Assembly (NCBI RefSeq): GCF_023910625.1
Contig: NZ_JAAVVW010000003.1
Span: 310,001-374,000, forward strand
DNA from: Limnohabitans sp.
GTDB taxonomy: Bacteria; Pseudomonadota; Gammaproteobacteria; Burkholderiales; Burkholderiaceae_C
Length of the DNA stretch: 64,000 nt
Direction: 5' to 3'
The stretch's first letter is position 1. Each line of letters begins with the position of its first letter. Positions 18,096 through 30,748 of the stretch are shown here, piece by piece. Both the position numbers and the translations under genes were made by a program. The notes under the pieces are model-generated. The model did no database searches, was not told where the DNA came from, and worked only from the letters and a program-made list of their open reading frames with translations.

Positions 18096-18857
18096 TCAGC
18101 GAATCATCATCCCGCCATCGGCCACCACGGTCTGACCGGTCACATAATTGGCCGCCGAGCTCGCCAAAAACACCGCGATGCCGCCAATGTCATCCGCCTC
18201 ACCCATACGGCGCATAGGGGCCTGGCTGTTGTATTTGGCGCTCAGCACCGGGTCCTCGTGCAGCGCCTTGGCAAAGTCGGTCTTGATCAAGCCCGGTGCA
18301 ATGCAGTTGACGCGGATGTTGTCCGGCCCCCATTCCACCGCCAGATTGCGCGCCAACTGCATGTCGGCCGCCTTGGACAGGTTGTAGGCGCCGATGACCG
18401 ACGAGCCGTGCAAGCCGCCTATGGACGACACGATCACGATGGCCCCGTCTTTTTGGGCCTTCATGTCGGGGTAGACCAGGTTGCACAACCAGGCATTCGA
18501 CAGCACGTTGTTGCGCATCACCTTGTCAAACACCTCGTCGCTCATGCCCGTGGCCGGACCGTAATAGGGGTTGGTGGCTGCATTGCACACCAGGATATCG
18601 ATCACCCCCCAAATCTCACGGGTCTGCGCGATCAGGTTTTGCAGCTGCTCTTTGCTGGAAATGCTGGCCGCAATGGCCATGGCTTCGCCGCCTGCAGCCT
18701 GGATCTCTTTGACCACCACTTCACAGGCGTCTTGCTTGCGGCTGGACACCACCACTTTGGCGCCTTGCAGGGCCAACTGGTGTGCGATGGATCGGCCAAT
18801 GCCCCGGCTGGAGCCGGTGACGACAGCGACTTTGCCTTTCAGATCGAACAGCGACAT
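18096..18857 (-). CDS. Short-chain dehydrogenase/reductase (SDR)
   Basis: A 253-residue classical SDR. The cofactor motif is VVTGSSRGIGRSIA, the NAG-type motif is LVCNAATNPYYG, the active-site serine lies in IVIVSSIGGLHG, and YxxxK is in GAYNLSKAA. The C-terminal DGGMMIR is typical. The substrate cannot be told. The ATG at 18857 follows AAGGAG by 6 bases. The last codons run into an 8 bp tandem repeat (AATCAGCG, 3.5 copies, 18078-18105). Confidence 0.9.
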   Translation of the reverse strand: MSLFDLKGKVAVVTGSSRGIGRSIAHQLALQGAKVVVSSRKQDACEVVVKEIQAAGGEAMAIAASISSKEQLQNLIAQTREIWGVIDILVCNAATNPYYGPATGMSDEVFDKVMRNNVLSNAWLCNLVYPDMKAQKDGAIVIVSSIGGLHGSSVIGAYNLSKAADMQLARNLAVEWGPDNIRVNCIAPGLIKTDFAKALHEDPVLSAKYNSQAPMRRMGEADDIGGIAVFLASSAANYVTGQTVVADGGMMIR

Positions 18858-18959
18858 GAAACGGTCTCCTTGTTGAATGCTAGGCAGTCTGCCAGTGTGC
18901 GTTGCGGGTGTCTGTCTTGCGGGTGTCACTGCTTCAAGACTCTCAACGTCTGAGCCACA

Positions 18960-20078
18960 ATGCTGCCCATGGAACAAATCGAAGCTGTTGTGATCGGGGC
19001 CGGGGTGGTCGGTCTGGCTGTGGGTCGGGCGCTGGCGCTCGCGGGCCGCGAGGTGCTGGTGGTCGAATCGGAAAACGCCATCGGCACCGGCACCAGCTCG
19101 CGCAACAGCGAGGTCATCCACGCGGGCATTTATTACCCGGCTGGCTCGCTCAAGGCGCGGCTGTGTGTCCAAGGCAAGCAAATGCTCTACGCCTATTGCG
19201 CTGAGCGCGGCGTGGCACACAGACAGCTGGGCAAGCTGATCGTGGCCACCAGCCCCGAGCAAGTGCTGGCGCTGGACGGCATCATGGCCAAGGCCGCCGC
19301 CAACGGCGTGCACGATTTGCAAAAACTCACGGCTGCTCAGGCCCAGGCGCTGGAGCCTGCGCTGGCTTGCGAAGCGGCGCTACTCTCGCCCAGCACCGGG
19401 GTGATTGACAGCCACGGCTACATGCTCGCCTTGCAAGGCGACATGGAAAACGCGGGCGGTCTGCTGGCGCTGGTCTCGCCCGTGCAGCACATTGGCGTGC
19501 GGCAGGGCACCGCCACGCACCCGATTCGTGTGACCACGCAAGACGGCACCAAGCTGGCCTGCAAGGTGTTGGTCAACGCGGCAGGGCTGAGCGCCGTGGC
19601 GCTGGCCGGGCGGATGGACGGGCTGGACAAAAGCCTCTTGCCCCAAGCCCATTACGCCAAAGGCAACTACTTCACGCTGGCGGGCAAGGCACCGTTTTCC
19701 CGCCTGATTTACCCCGTGCCCGAAAAAGCCGGTTTGGGTGTTCACCTCACGCTCGATCTGGGCGGGCAAGCCAAGTTCGGTCCTGACGTGCAATGGGTCG
19801 AGGACCCCACGGACTTGCAAGTGGAACCGCGCCGGGGCGATGCCTTTTATGCCGAGGTGCGCAAGTATTGGCCGGGTTTAGCCGATGGCGCTTTGCAGGC
19901 GGGTTATGCGGGCATACGCCCCAAGATCAACGCCCCGCACGAAGCGGCGGGCGACTTCATGATCCAGGGCCCTGCCGAGCACGGCGTGCCCGGTCTGGTG
20001 AATCTTTTGGGCATCGAATCCCCTGGGTTGACCAGCTCAATGGCGATCGCTGCAGAGGTTTGCAGGCGTTTGTCCTGA
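18960..20078 (+). CDS. FAD-dependent oxidoreductase, L-2-hydroxyglutarate dehydrogenase-like
   Basis: A 372-residue DAO-family flavoprotein. It has the FAD motif [20 protein letters not shown], the segment [19 protein letters not shown] typical of LhgO/L2HGDH enzymes, and the C-terminal FAD segment [11 protein letters not shown]. Members oxidise L-2-hydroxyglutarate or related 2-hydroxy acids and feed electrons to the quinone pool. A second ATG at 18969 is also possible. It is divergent from the SDR gene, with a 102 bp shared promoter region. Confidence 0.87.
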   Translation: MLPMEQIEAVVIGAGVVGLAVGRALALAGREVLVVESENAIGTGTSSRNSEVIHAGIYYPAGSLKARLCVQGKQMLYAYCAERGVAHRQLGKLIVATSPEQVLALDGIMAKAAANGVHDLQKLTAAQAQALEPALACEAALLSPSTGVIDSHGYMLALQGDMENAGGLLALVSPVQHIGVRQGTATHPIRVTTQDGTKLACKVLVNAAGLSAVALAGRMDGLDKSLLPQAHYAKGNYFTLAGKAPFSRLIYPVPEKAGLGVHLTLDLGGQAKFGPDVQWVEDPTDLQVEPRRGDAFYAEVRKYWPGLADGALQAGYAGIRPKINAPHEAAGDFMIQGPAEHGVPGLVNLLGIESPGLTSSMAIAAEVCRRLS

Positions 20079-20139
20079 GCCCCAACGTCGGCGATGCAGC
20101 GCCAGGGCGCAAGGGGCTGCCGCTTGGGCGAGACCGGTC

Positions 20140-20598
20140 TCAGCCGATTTCGGCAATCAATTCGATTTCAACGCACGCACCCAGGGGGATCTGCGCCACG
20201 CCAAATGCACTGCGGGCATGTGCGCCCACCTGAGCGCCAAAAACCTGCCCCAGCAGTTCGCTGCAACCGTTGGTGACCAGATGTTGTTCTGTGAATTCAG
20301 CGGTCGAGTTGACCAGACTCATCACTTTGACAATCCGTTTGACCTTGTTCAAGTCACCCACTGCGGCATGCAATGTGCCGATCAGATCAATGGCGACAGA
20401 GCGAGCAGCTTGCTGGCCTTCTGCCGTGTCCATGTTTCGCCCCAGTTGGCCGACCCAGACTTTGCCGTCTTTTTTGGCGATGTGGCCTGACAGGAAAACC
20501 AGGTTGCCAGTTTGTACGAAGGGCACATAGGCCGCAGCAGGCACAGCTATGGGCGGAAGTTCGAGGCTCAAGGTTTTCAGTGTTTCGTAGACATTCAT
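20140..20598 (-). CDS. RidA/YjgF family protein
   Basis: A 152-residue protein of the RidA superfamily in its longer chorismate-mutase-like form. The segments AYVPFVQTGNLVFLSGHIA, LHAAVGDLNKVKRIVKVMS and the C-terminal IPLGACVEIELIAEIG are typical. RidA proteins hydrolyse reactive enamine/imine intermediates. The arginine in the usual C-terminal motif is present only as ARSAFGVAQIPLG, so a strict RidA activity is uncertain. It converges on the flavoprotein gene. Confidence 0.85.
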   Translation of the reverse strand: MNVYETLKTLSLELPPIAVPAAAYVPFVQTGNLVFLSGHIAKKDGKVWVGQLGRNMDTAEGQQAARSVAIDLIGTLHAAVGDLNKVKRIVKVMSLVNSTAEFTEQHLVTNGCSELLGQVFGAQVGAHARSAFGVAQIPLGACVEIELIAEIG

Positions 20599-20679
20599 GG
20601 AAAGCTTTCAATGTGAGAGTTGAGACAGCGGACAAACAATGGATAGATTGTCACTCAAGCCCAAAGGCCCCGGCTGGGT

Positions 20680-21456
20680 TCATCTCAGGGCAGCCAGTTC
20701 GACCTCTTCAAATCCTGCCAAGCGCCTTGCCGCTAGGTTGAAGGGTGGGCGCAGTTTGGGAGCATCGTATTGCGCGACCAGCTCGGCGTAGGTGCTGATC
20801 GGGTCCAGTCCGCGCTGCGCGCACAGGTAGCGGTACCAGCGGTTACCGGTGGCCACATGGCCAATTTCTTCGGTCAGGATCAAGTCCAGGATGTCGCCCG
20901 CGCGGTGATCACCTACGCTGACCAGTTTGTTTTTCACGCCCGGCGAGGCGTCCAGGCCTCGGGCCTCCATGGTGCGTGGCACGATGCCAATGCGCGCCAG
21001 CAAGTCTCCCCGGGTGCGTTCGGCCATGTCCCAAAGGGTGTTGTGCGCCGGAAAGTCACCGTAGTCAAAGCCCATGTCCACCAGGTGCTTGCGCAACAGG
21101 GTGAAGTGCTTGGCCTCTTCTTGGGCGATACGCACCCAATCGGTGTAAAAGTCATCGGGCATGCCCGCAAAGCGCCAGACCACGTCGAGCGCCAGATCGA
21201 TGGCATTGAGCTCAATGTGGGCAATCGAATGCACCAGCATGGCCCTACCTTCAGGGGTGGACATGGATTTGGCTTTAAGCTGGGTGTGTGGCACCAGTTC
21301 GGGACGTGCCGAGCGGCCTGGAGCTGGACTTGGGGCTTGCAGCGCCTGGTCTGCAACCACGGGCAGGCGCAGGTCCAGCGCCAAAGTGGTCTGTGCTTTC
21401 AGCACGGGGTCGGTTTGGGCCCAGGGGGCGAGGGCAGCAGTGCGAAGGGAGTGCAT
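20680..21456 (-). CDS. DUF455 family ferritin-like protein
   Basis: A 258-residue protein with the ferritin-like diiron pattern: HSIAHIELNAIDLALD, RIAQEEAKHFTLL and LILTEEIGHVATGNRWY give regularly spaced Glu and His ligands. Members have no settled function; the gene is often called a DUF455 or MiaE-like protein. The ATG at 21456 (MHSLRTAAL) was chosen because the upstream extension contains no family similarity and enters the promoter shared with the divergent gamma-carbonic anhydrase-like gene. Confidence 0.85.
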   Translation of the reverse strand: MHSLRTAALAPWAQTDPVLKAQTTLALDLRLPVVADQALQAPSPAPGRSARPELVPHTQLKAKSMSTPEGRAMLVHSIAHIELNAIDLALDVVWRFAGMPDDFYTDWVRIAQEEAKHFTLLRKHLVDMGFDYGDFPAHNTLWDMAERTRGDLLARIGIVPRTMEARGLDASPGVKNKLVSVGDHRAGDILDLILTEEIGHVATGNRWYRYLCAQRGLDPISTYAELVAQYDAPKLRPPFNLAARRLAGFEEVELAALR

Positions 21457-21541
21457 AGCGATCAGTCTCAGCGCCCACGCCAAGGGGTGGGCATCCCTAC
21501 AATTGTAGGTTTTCAGGCATACAAGTACACACGAAAGCACC

Positions 21542-22066
21542 ATGGCCATTTACCAACTCGATACCCATATCCCCGAAGTGGCCGACAGCGCCTGGGTGGC
21601 TGACAACGCCCAGGTCATGGGCGCGGTCAAGATTGAGGCTGAAGCCAGTGTCTGGTTTGGCGTGACGGTGCGGGGCGATACCGAAACTATCGAGATTGGC
21701 GAAGGCAGCAACATCCAGGACGGCAGCGTGATGCATGCCGACCACGGCAAACCGCTCAAGGTTGGCAAGCATGTCACCGTCGGCCACATGGTCATGCTGC
21801 ACGGCTGCACGATTGGTGATGAATCGCTGATTGGCATTGGTGCGGTGGTGCTCAACGGTGCCAGAATTGGCAGAAACTGCCTGGTGGGTGCTGGCTCCCT
21901 GGTGACTGAGGGCAAGGAATTTCCGGATGGCTCCATGATCATGGGCACACCAGCCAAGGTGGTCCGGGAGTTGAGTCCTGAACAGATCGAGGGCCTGCGG
22001 GAAAGCGCCCGACACTATGTGGTAAATGCCCGTCGCTTCAAGATGGGCCTGAAGAAAATTGGCTGA
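21542..22066 (+). CDS. Gamma-carbonic anhydrase-like hexapeptide protein
   Basis: A 174-residue left-handed beta-helix protein built from hexapeptide repeats. The zinc-ligand histidines are visible in [11 protein letters not shown] and [10 protein letters not shown]. The C-terminal helix [18 protein letters not shown] is typical of the YrdA/PaaY/CaiE group. It may be a zinc carbonic anhydrase or thioesterase; the family is only partly characterised. Confidence 0.88.
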   Translation: MAIYQLDTHIPEVADSAWVADNAQVMGAVKIEAEASVWFGVTVRGDTETIEIGEGSNIQDGSVMHADHGKPLKVGKHVTVGHMVMLHGCTIGDESLIGIGAVVLNGARIGRNCLVGAGSLVTEGKEFPDGSMIMGTPAKVVRELSPEQIEGLRESARHYVVNARRFKMGLKKIG

Positions 22067-22131
22067 CATCCCGGCCCAACTGAAAGCTTTTTTATTTTTT
22101 GAGGGTCGGCCCCCGGGCTGTTGATTGAACT

Positions 22132-23118
22132 TTGTCCGAACTCCATAAATTCATTTTCGAAGGCCTCCCAGTGCGCGGCATGCTGGTGCGCTTGACCGAT
22201 GCCTGGCAAGACATTCTGGCGCGCCGTGCCGCCAACTCCGAGACCGGCATCTACTCCGAACCCGTGCGACAGCTTCTTGGCGAGATGGCCGCTGCGGGCG
22301 TGCTGATGCAGGGCAACATCAAGTTCAACGGCGCATTGGTGCTGCAGATTTTTGGCGACGGCCCGGTCAAGCTGGGTGTGGTGGAGGTGCAATCTGACCT
22401 GAGTCTTCGCGCCACAGCTAACCTGGTGGGCGAGGTGGCCCAAAACGCCACCTTGAGCCAGATGGTCAACGTGAACAATGAAGGGCGTTGTGCCATCACA
22501 CTCGACCCCCAAGACCGCTTGCCCGGTCAGCAGCCTTACCAAGGCGTGGTGCCGCTGTTTGGGGACCGGGGTGAAAAACTGGAGAACATCAGCGAGGTTC
22601 TGGAGCACTACATGCTCCAGTCCGAGCAACTGGACACCGTACTGGTGCTTGCCGCAGATGACAAGCTGGCGGCGGGTTTGTTGATCCAGCGTTTGCCCAT
22701 CGAAGGTGAGGGCAATCTGGCCGGGCAAATCGATTCGTCAATGCGCGAGTCGGTGCTGGGCCAAAGCGAAGACTTCAGCCGCATCGCCATCCTGACCAAA
22801 AGCCTGCAGCGCGAAGAATTACTCAGTCTGGACGCCAATACCATCTTGCACCGCCTGTACTGGGAAGAACCGCTGGCCCGGTTTGCTCCCCTCGTTGGCG
22901 AAACTGGGCCACGTTTTGCTTGTCGCTGCAACCGCGAGCGGGTGGGCCAGATGATCCGCAGTTTAGGCACTGAAGAGGTCGAGGGCATCATTGCCGAACA
23001 AGGTCAGGTCGAAGTGGGTTGCGATTTTTGCGGCGCGCAATACCGATTCGACCCGGTGGATGCCGCAGGACTGTTCACAGGCCTGGCCACCGATGGGCAA
23101 GGCGGCATGGTGCACTGA
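22132..23118 (+). CDS. hslO: Redox-regulated chaperone Hsp33
   Basis: A 328-residue Hsp33 starting at a TTG codon (MSELHKFIFEGLPVRGMLVR). The C-terminal redox switch is complete: CxC in RFACRCNRERV and CxxC in VGCDFCGAQYRF bind zinc when reduced. On oxidation it becomes a holdase that protects unfolded proteins. The TTG start has no strong ribosome site, but the N-terminal residues match the family. A plus-strand T-rich run (22089-22100) precedes it. Confidence 0.94.
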   Translation: MSELHKFIFEGLPVRGMLVRLTDAWQDILARRAANSETGIYSEPVRQLLGEMAAAGVLMQGNIKFNGALVLQIFGDGPVKLGVVEVQSDLSLRATANLVGEVAQNATLSQMVNVNNEGRCAITLDPQDRLPGQQPYQGVVPLFGDRGEKLENISEVLEHYMLQSEQLDTVLVLAADDKLAAGLLIQRLPIEGEGNLAGQIDSSMRESVLGQSEDFSRIAILTKSLQREELLSLDANTILHRLYWEEPLARFAPLVGETGPRFACRCNRERVGQMIRSLGTEEVEGIIAEQGQVEVGCDFCGAQYRFDPVDAAGLFTGLATDGQGGMVH

Positions 23119-23147
23119 TGGGGCTCGAATCGTCCACCTGATGCGGT

Positions 23148-23735
23148 TCAGATGGATCGCCCGGCCAGCAAACCCGTGAACAACCGGTGTTCGCAGCCCG
23201 GGTCGCTGCAATCGTTGCACTGCCAGGTGTCTCTTCCCCGGTTGATGTGGAATTGATCACTTTCTCGTGTTTGAGCCCAAGCGGTGGTTTCGCCGGGCAA
23301 ACCTACGGCTCGCAAAGCGTTGCTCAAGCGGTCCATTCCCTGGCCATAAATCACCCGAAAAGGGGTGTTTGACACGCCCAGTGCCTGCCTGACAAGGCGG
23401 TCTTCGTGTTGTTGATGCAGGCCAAGGCCGGGTAAATCCATGCCCATCATCAAAGTGAGCGGCTCGGGGGGCGGCTTGTCTGTCGATGGTCTGGGTTGGT
23501 CCATGCTGCCCAAGCCAGAGTTGTTGGCCTGGTTCAAATGCGGCCACTGCTCCAAAATCACCCAAGCTGGGGCGGTCAGCCCTGTATCTGCCAATTCAGG
23601 CCACTCGGCGCGGAATGCCGGGGCACATTCGATGACATCATGACCTCTTGCGGTGAGTGAATCGCTCAGGTTTTTTAGCAGCCAGGACTTTCCGGTACCA
23701 CTCGCGCCCACGATGGTCACGGTCCTTGGCGTCAC
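23148..23735 (-). CDS. P-loop NTPase of unknown role
   Basis: A 195-residue protein from a GTG at 23735, with CAGGG about 8 bases upstream. It has a Walker A motif (VTIVGASGTGKSWLL), then AWVILEQWPHLNQ, LTLMMGMDLPGLG and RVIYGQGMDRLSNAL, a layout that recalls NadR-type kinase domains. The C-terminus carries a cysteine group (QCNDCSDPGCEHRLF) that could bind zinc. Substrate and pathway are unknown. It starts 40 bp after ftsB and is likely cotranscribed with the pyrG-eno-ftsB operon. Confidence 0.65.
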   Translation of the reverse strand: MTPRTVTIVGASGTGKSWLLKNLSDSLTARGHDVIECAPAFRAEWPELADTGLTAPAWVILEQWPHLNQANNSGLGSMDQPRPSTDKPPPEPLTLMMGMDLPGLGLHQQHEDRLVRQALGVSNTPFRVIYGQGMDRLSNALRAVGLPGETTAWAQTRESDQFHINRGRDTWQCNDCSDPGCEHRLFTGLLAGRSI

Positions 23736-23775
23736 GGTGTGACCCTGGCAAAGCCCAAGCCCAACTGCCAGAGCT

Positions 23776-24051
23776 TCATTTGGCGACTTGAACGAATATT
23801 TCGTGCGCCTTGACCATGCCCAGCTCCTGCCGGGCACGTTCTTCGACCATGTTCAAGCCTTGCTTCAGGTCGTTGACTTCGGCGCTCAGTTGTTCCATTT
23901 TGCGCCGGGCTTCTTCATTGGCCAATTTTTGTTGTTCCAATTCCTGCCTCAAGGCATTGACATGGGTCAAGCTGCCTTGACCAAACCATAGCTGAACTTG
24001 CACGATGGCCAGCAAGGCAAACAACGCAGCAGGAATCAGACGGTTGCCCAT
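23776..24051 (-). CDS. ftsB: Cell division protein FtsB
   Basis: A 91-residue bitopic membrane protein. The N-terminal transmembrane helix is LIPAALFALLAIVQVQLWFG, followed by a coiled coil (LRQELEQQKLANEEARRKME) and the conserved VEERARQELGMVK. FtsB forms a complex with FtsL and FtsQ at the division site. Location directly after eno is classical. The ATG at 24051 is the family start. Confidence 0.93.
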   Translation of the reverse strand: MGNRLIPAALFALLAIVQVQLWFGQGSLTHVNALRQELEQQKLANEEARRKMEQLSAEVNDLKQGLNMVEERARQELGMVKAHEIFVQVAK

Positions 24052-24062
24052 GGTGCAGCAAG

Positions 24063-25358
<1,296 letters not shown>

Positions 25359-25398
25359 TCAAAAATGAAAAATAAAACAAGTATTCCAAGCCAAGGGG

Positions 25399-25686
25399 TC
25401 AAACGCCCTCAACGGCCACCATGCGCATGATGGCGGCACCTTCGCGCGCTTCGCGGGCTTTCAGGTATTCGGGCAGTTCGTAAAAAGCCTTGGCGGCTTC
25501 AAACGAAGGAAACTTCAAAATCACGATGCGTTCAGGGGCCCAATCGCCTTCGAGCACTTGCACTTGGCCGCCGCGCACGCACACTTCTGCACCTGCTGTT
25601 TTCATGGCCGCTGTGGACCACTTTTTGTACTCTTCGTATTGGGTGGGGTTGGTCACCTGGACCTGGGCGATGATGTAGCCGCTCAT
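25399..25686 (-). CDS. DUF1330 family protein
   Basis: A 95-residue dimeric alpha/beta barrel protein of the DUF1330 type: [35 protein letters not shown] and [19 protein letters not shown]. The function is unknown. Its start overlaps the kdsA stop by 4 bp (ATGA), which indicates translational coupling in the pyrG-eno operon. Confidence 0.88.
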   Translation of the reverse strand: MSGYIIAQVQVTNPTQYEEYKKWSTAAMKTAGAEVCVRGGQVQVLEGDWAPERIVILKFPSFEAAKAFYELPEYLKAREAREGAAIMRMVAVEGV

Positions 25687-26538
25687 GAAAAGTCATCCTC
25701 TAAAAATGGGTTTTTCTTGGTCACGGCATCGAGCTGAACCAAGGTTTCGAGCAGGGCCCGCATTTTGCCCAGGGGCACGGCGTTGGGGCCGTCGGACCAA
25801 GCCTCCGCGGGCTTGGGGTGGGTTTCCATGAACAGACCTGCTACGCCCACGGCCACGCCTGCGCGGGCCAGCACGGGCACCATCTCGCGGGCGCCGCCGC
25901 TGCTGGTGCCTTGGCCCCCCGGTTTTTGCACCGAGTGGGTCACGTCAAACACCACCGGTGCGCCGGTCTTGCGCATTTCGGCCAGGCTCGTCATGTCGGC
26001 CACGAGGTTGTTGTAGCCAAAGCTCACGCCGCGCTCACAGGCCAAAAAGTTGTCTTCGGGCATGCCGACTTCGCGTGCTGCAGTACGGGCCTTGTCGATG
26101 ACGTTTTTCATGTCCCAAGGGGCCAAAAACTGGCCTTTCTTGATGTTGACCGGCTTGCCCGACTGCGCCACGGCGCGTATGAAATCGGTCTGGCGGCACA
26201 AGAAGGCGGGGGTTTGCAACACATCGACCACGCTGGCCACGGTTTTGACTTGCGATTCGTCGTGCACATCGGTGAGGATGGGACACGCCAATTTGACGGC
26301 GTACCTCCTGGAGAATTTTCAGGCCCGCATCGATGCCCACGCCACGCTGGGTATTCCCTGAGGAGCGGTTGGCCTTGTCGAACGAGCCTTTGTAGATGAG
26401 CGCAATGCCCAGCGCCGAGCAAGCCTCTTTGAGGCGGCCCGCCACTTCAATGGACATCTCCAGGCCTTCGATCGAGCAGGTGCCCGCGATCAAAAAGAAG
26501 GGCTGGTGCAGGCCAACGTCAAATCCGCAAAGTTTCAT
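25683..26538 (-). pseudogene. kdsA: KDO-8-phosphate synthase, interrupted by a 1-bp frameshift
   Basis: The gene begins [20 protein letters not shown] and runs to [11 protein letters not shown] in one frame; the rest, from [20 protein letters not shown] to the C-terminus, is in another. One extra T in the minus-strand string GGCGTGTCCCATC (complement of A26283) explains it; removal restores [11 protein letters not shown]. The product would condense arabinose-5-phosphate with PEP to make KDO-8-P, essential for LPS in most Gram-negatives. Because pyrG, kdsB and lpxK are intact, a sequencing or assembly error is the simplest explanation; a second kdsA elsewhere is the alternative. Confidence 0.9.
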
Positions 26539-26558
26539 GGGGTGTCCTGTGAGGGGAA

Positions 26559-28322
<1,764 letters not shown>

Positions 28323-28336
28323 CTACATTCCCAGCC

Positions 28337-29548
28337 ATGAGCACATTGGCTGGAAAACACATCGTTCTGGGTTTGTCAGGCGGCATTGCGGCTTACAAAG
28401 CGGCAGAACTTTGCCGCGCCTTGGTCAAGGCAGGCGTCACCGTACAGGTGGTCATGACGCAGGCGGCCGAACAATTCATCACCGCGGTGACCATGCAGGC
28501 CCTCTCGGGCAGGTCGGTCTACACCTCGCAGTGGGACCCGCGAGAGGCCAACAACATGGCCCACATCAACCTCAGCCGCGAGGCCGATGCGATTGTGGTG
28601 GCCCCGGCCAGTGCCGATTTTCTGTCCAAGCTGCTGCATGGCGGTGCCGACGAACTGCTCAGCCTCATGTGCCTGGCCCGACCACTGGACAAGGTGCCCC
28701 TGATCGTGGCCCCGGCCATGAACCGCGAAATGTGGCACAACCCTGCCACCCAGCGCAACGTGGCGCAACTCAAGGCCGACGGCATCCATGTTCTGGAAGT
28801 GGGGCAGGGCGATCAGGCCTGCGGCGAAAACGGCGATGGACGCATGCTCGAAGCCGGAGAAATCATGCAAGACCTGGAGGCATTTTTTGCCGACAAAAGT
28901 CTGGCGGGCAAATCGGTGCTGGTCACTGCCGGGCCCACTTATGAAGCCATAGATCCGGTCCGTGGCATCACCAATTTGTCCAGTGGCAAGATGGGGTTTG
29001 CCATCGCCCGAGCGGCCCGCATGGCCGGTGCGGTGGTGACCCTTGTGGCAGGCCCGGTCCACTTGCCCACACCTCGGGGGGTTCTGCGCGTGGACGTGCT
29101 TTCTGCGCAGCAGATGCTTGATGCGGTGCAGCAGCATGTGGGTGAGGCCGATGTGTTCATGGCGACAGCCGCCGTGGCAGACTGGCGACCCGCCAATATG
29201 GCCGATCAAAAAATCAAAAAAGACGGCTCGACTCAGACCCCGCAGCTCAATTTTGTGGAAAACCCCGACATACTGCTCACCGTGACGCAATCGCCTCGGG
29301 CCGTATCGGGCGAGTTGTTTTGCGTTGGCTTTGCAGCCGAAAGCCATGACTTGCTGGCGCATGCCACCTCCAAGCGGATCCGCAAGGGGGTGCCGCTTTT
29401 GGTGGGCAATATTGGCCCCGCCACCTTTGGTCAAGACGACAATACCCTGCTCTTGGTTGACGAGTCTGGTGCCCGCGAGCTGCCGCATGGGCACAAGCAG
29501 GCACTGGCAGAGCAACTGATCGCTGATCTTGCGCAGCGCTTGCAATAA
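28337..29548 (+). CDS. coaBC: Bifunctional phosphopantothenoylcysteine decarboxylase/synthetase
   Basis: A 403-residue fusion. The CoaC flavoprotein domain shows HIVLGLSGGIAAYKAAEL, VVAPASADFLSKL, the APAMNREMW motif and the ACGENGDGRM loop. The CoaB domain shows VLVTAGPTYEAIDPVRGITN and ATAAVADWRP. It performs two consecutive steps of coenzyme A synthesis. The ATG at 28337 matches the family start. It is divergent from pyrG and leads into dut. Confidence 0.95.
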   Translation: MSTLAGKHIVLGLSGGIAAYKAAELCRALVKAGVTVQVVMTQAAEQFITAVTMQALSGRSVYTSQWDPREANNMAHINLSREADAIVVAPASADFLSKLLHGGADELLSLMCLARPLDKVPLIVAPAMNREMWHNPATQRNVAQLKADGIHVLEVGQGDQACGENGDGRMLEAGEIMQDLEAFFADKSLAGKSVLVTAGPTYEAIDPVRGITNLSSGKMGFAIARAARMAGAVVTLVAGPVHLPTPRGVLRVDVLSAQQMLDAVQQHVGEADVFMATAAVADWRPANMADQKIKKDGSTQTPQLNFVENPDILLTVTQSPRAVSGELFCVGFAAESHDLLAHATSKRIRKGVPLLVGNIGPATFGQDDNTLLLVDESGARELPHGHKQALAEQLIADLAQRLQ

Positions 29549-29612
29549 TTCGCCCTCATCTGCAGCGGCGAATGTGCCGCCTTGAGCTGCATTCCCGCTT
29601 TCAGGACTTTTC

Positions 29613-30062
29613 ATGAAAATCGACCTCAAAATCATCGATGCCCGCTTGGCTGAACAATTGCCCGCTTATGCTACCCCCGGCAGCGCCGGCCTGGATTTGC
29701 GCGCGTGTCTGCACGCTCCTTTGACCTTGCAGCCCAACGCCTGGCAACTGGTGCCCACGGGTATTGCGATGCACCTGAAAGACCCGGCTTATGCTGCCCT
29801 CTTGCTGCCGCGCTCTGGTATGGGGCATAAACACGGAATCGTGTTGGGTAACTTGGTCGGCTTGATTGACAGCGATTACCAGGGCCAACTGATGGTCAGT
29901 GCCTGGAACCGCAGTGATGTGGCTTTCACCATCGAGCCCATGGAGCGCATTGCACAAATGGTGATCGTGCCCGTGCTTCAGGCCTCGTTCAATGTCGTGG
30001 ATGAATTTGACGCACTCAGCGAGCGCGGCCAGGGCGGATACGGATCGACTGGCAACAAATAA
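29613..30062 (+). CDS. dut: dUTP diphosphatase
   Basis: A 149-residue trimeric dUTPase. The five motifs are visible: [42 protein letters not shown] and the C-terminal [11 protein letters not shown]. It hydrolyses dUTP to dUMP. It follows coaBC by 64 bp, a common bacterial pairing. Confidence 0.97.
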   Translation: MKIDLKIIDARLAEQLPAYATPGSAGLDLRACLHAPLTLQPNAWQLVPTGIAMHLKDPAYAALLLPRSGMGHKHGIVLGNLVGLIDSDYQGQLMVSAWNRSDVAFTIEPMERIAQMVIVPVLQASFNVVDEFDALSERGQGGYGSTGNK

Positions 30063-30169
30063 ACCTGTTCCCAACATCGCAGCTTGAGCTAACCGAATGG
30101 CCTGTCTTGTGGGCACTTGTTAGAGTTGAATTGGCCAATCTGCCTTGGCCGCAGAAGTGTTGGTCCGGT

Positions 30170-30682
30170 TCAGACCCCTTCGTCGCCCACTTCGATTTTG
30201 AAGAAGCCCGTGCCGCAACTGCCGTGGCCCACTTCGACCTCGGTGGGTTCGCGCACCGATAGCACGCTCAGATGCAAACGCAACGCGATGCCTGACAGGG
30301 GGTGGTTGGCGTCCAGGACGACGTGTTCGGGGTAAATCTCGGTCACGGTGTAAAGGGCGTTGCGCGGTGCATCCGGGTTGCAGCCCTTGGGCAGGGCAGT
30401 GCCTTCGATGGTCAGCCCTGGTTCGAGCCCCTCCGCAAACAAGGCCAGCGGTTCGAGAAACAGCAGATTCTCGTTGAAGTCGCCAAAGGCGTCTTTGGGC
30501 TCCAGATGCAGGTCAACCCTGGCGCCAGGTTCAAGACCCTGCAAGGCTTCCTCGATCTTGGGCAGCAGGTCTTGCCCGCCAATGAAAAATTCCACAGGCT
30601 CGTCCAGCGTGTCCAGAACTTCGCCCAGCGTGTCTTTGAGTGTCCAGGTCAGAGCGACCACGGAAGGTGTCTTGATTTCCAT
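30170..30682 (-). CDS. FKBP-type peptidyl-prolyl isomerase (SlpA/SlyD-like)
   Basis: A 170-residue protein. The FKBP halves are PSVVALTWTLKDTLGEVLD near the start and ANHPLSGIALRLHLSVLSV at the end, with an inserted flap around LEPKDAFGDFNENLL, as in SlyD/SlpA proteins. It lacks the histidine-rich tail of SlyD. The C-terminus GSCGTGFFKIEVGDEGV is unusual. The ATG at 30682 fits the family. It diverges from the roxA-like gene. Confidence 0.85.
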   Translation of the reverse strand: MEIKTPSVVALTWTLKDTLGEVLDTLDEPVEFFIGGQDLLPKIEEALQGLEPGARVDLHLEPKDAFGDFNENLLFLEPLALFAEGLEPGLTIEGTALPKGCNPDAPRNALYTVTEIYPEHVVLDANHPLSGIALRLHLSVLSVREPTEVEVGHGSCGTGFFKIEVGDEGV

Positions 30683-30748
30683 AGGACAATTGTCGCAGTT
30701 TGGCAGCCACTTTTGGGCCGCTTTGGTTTTGAGAGGTGAGACCCCGAG

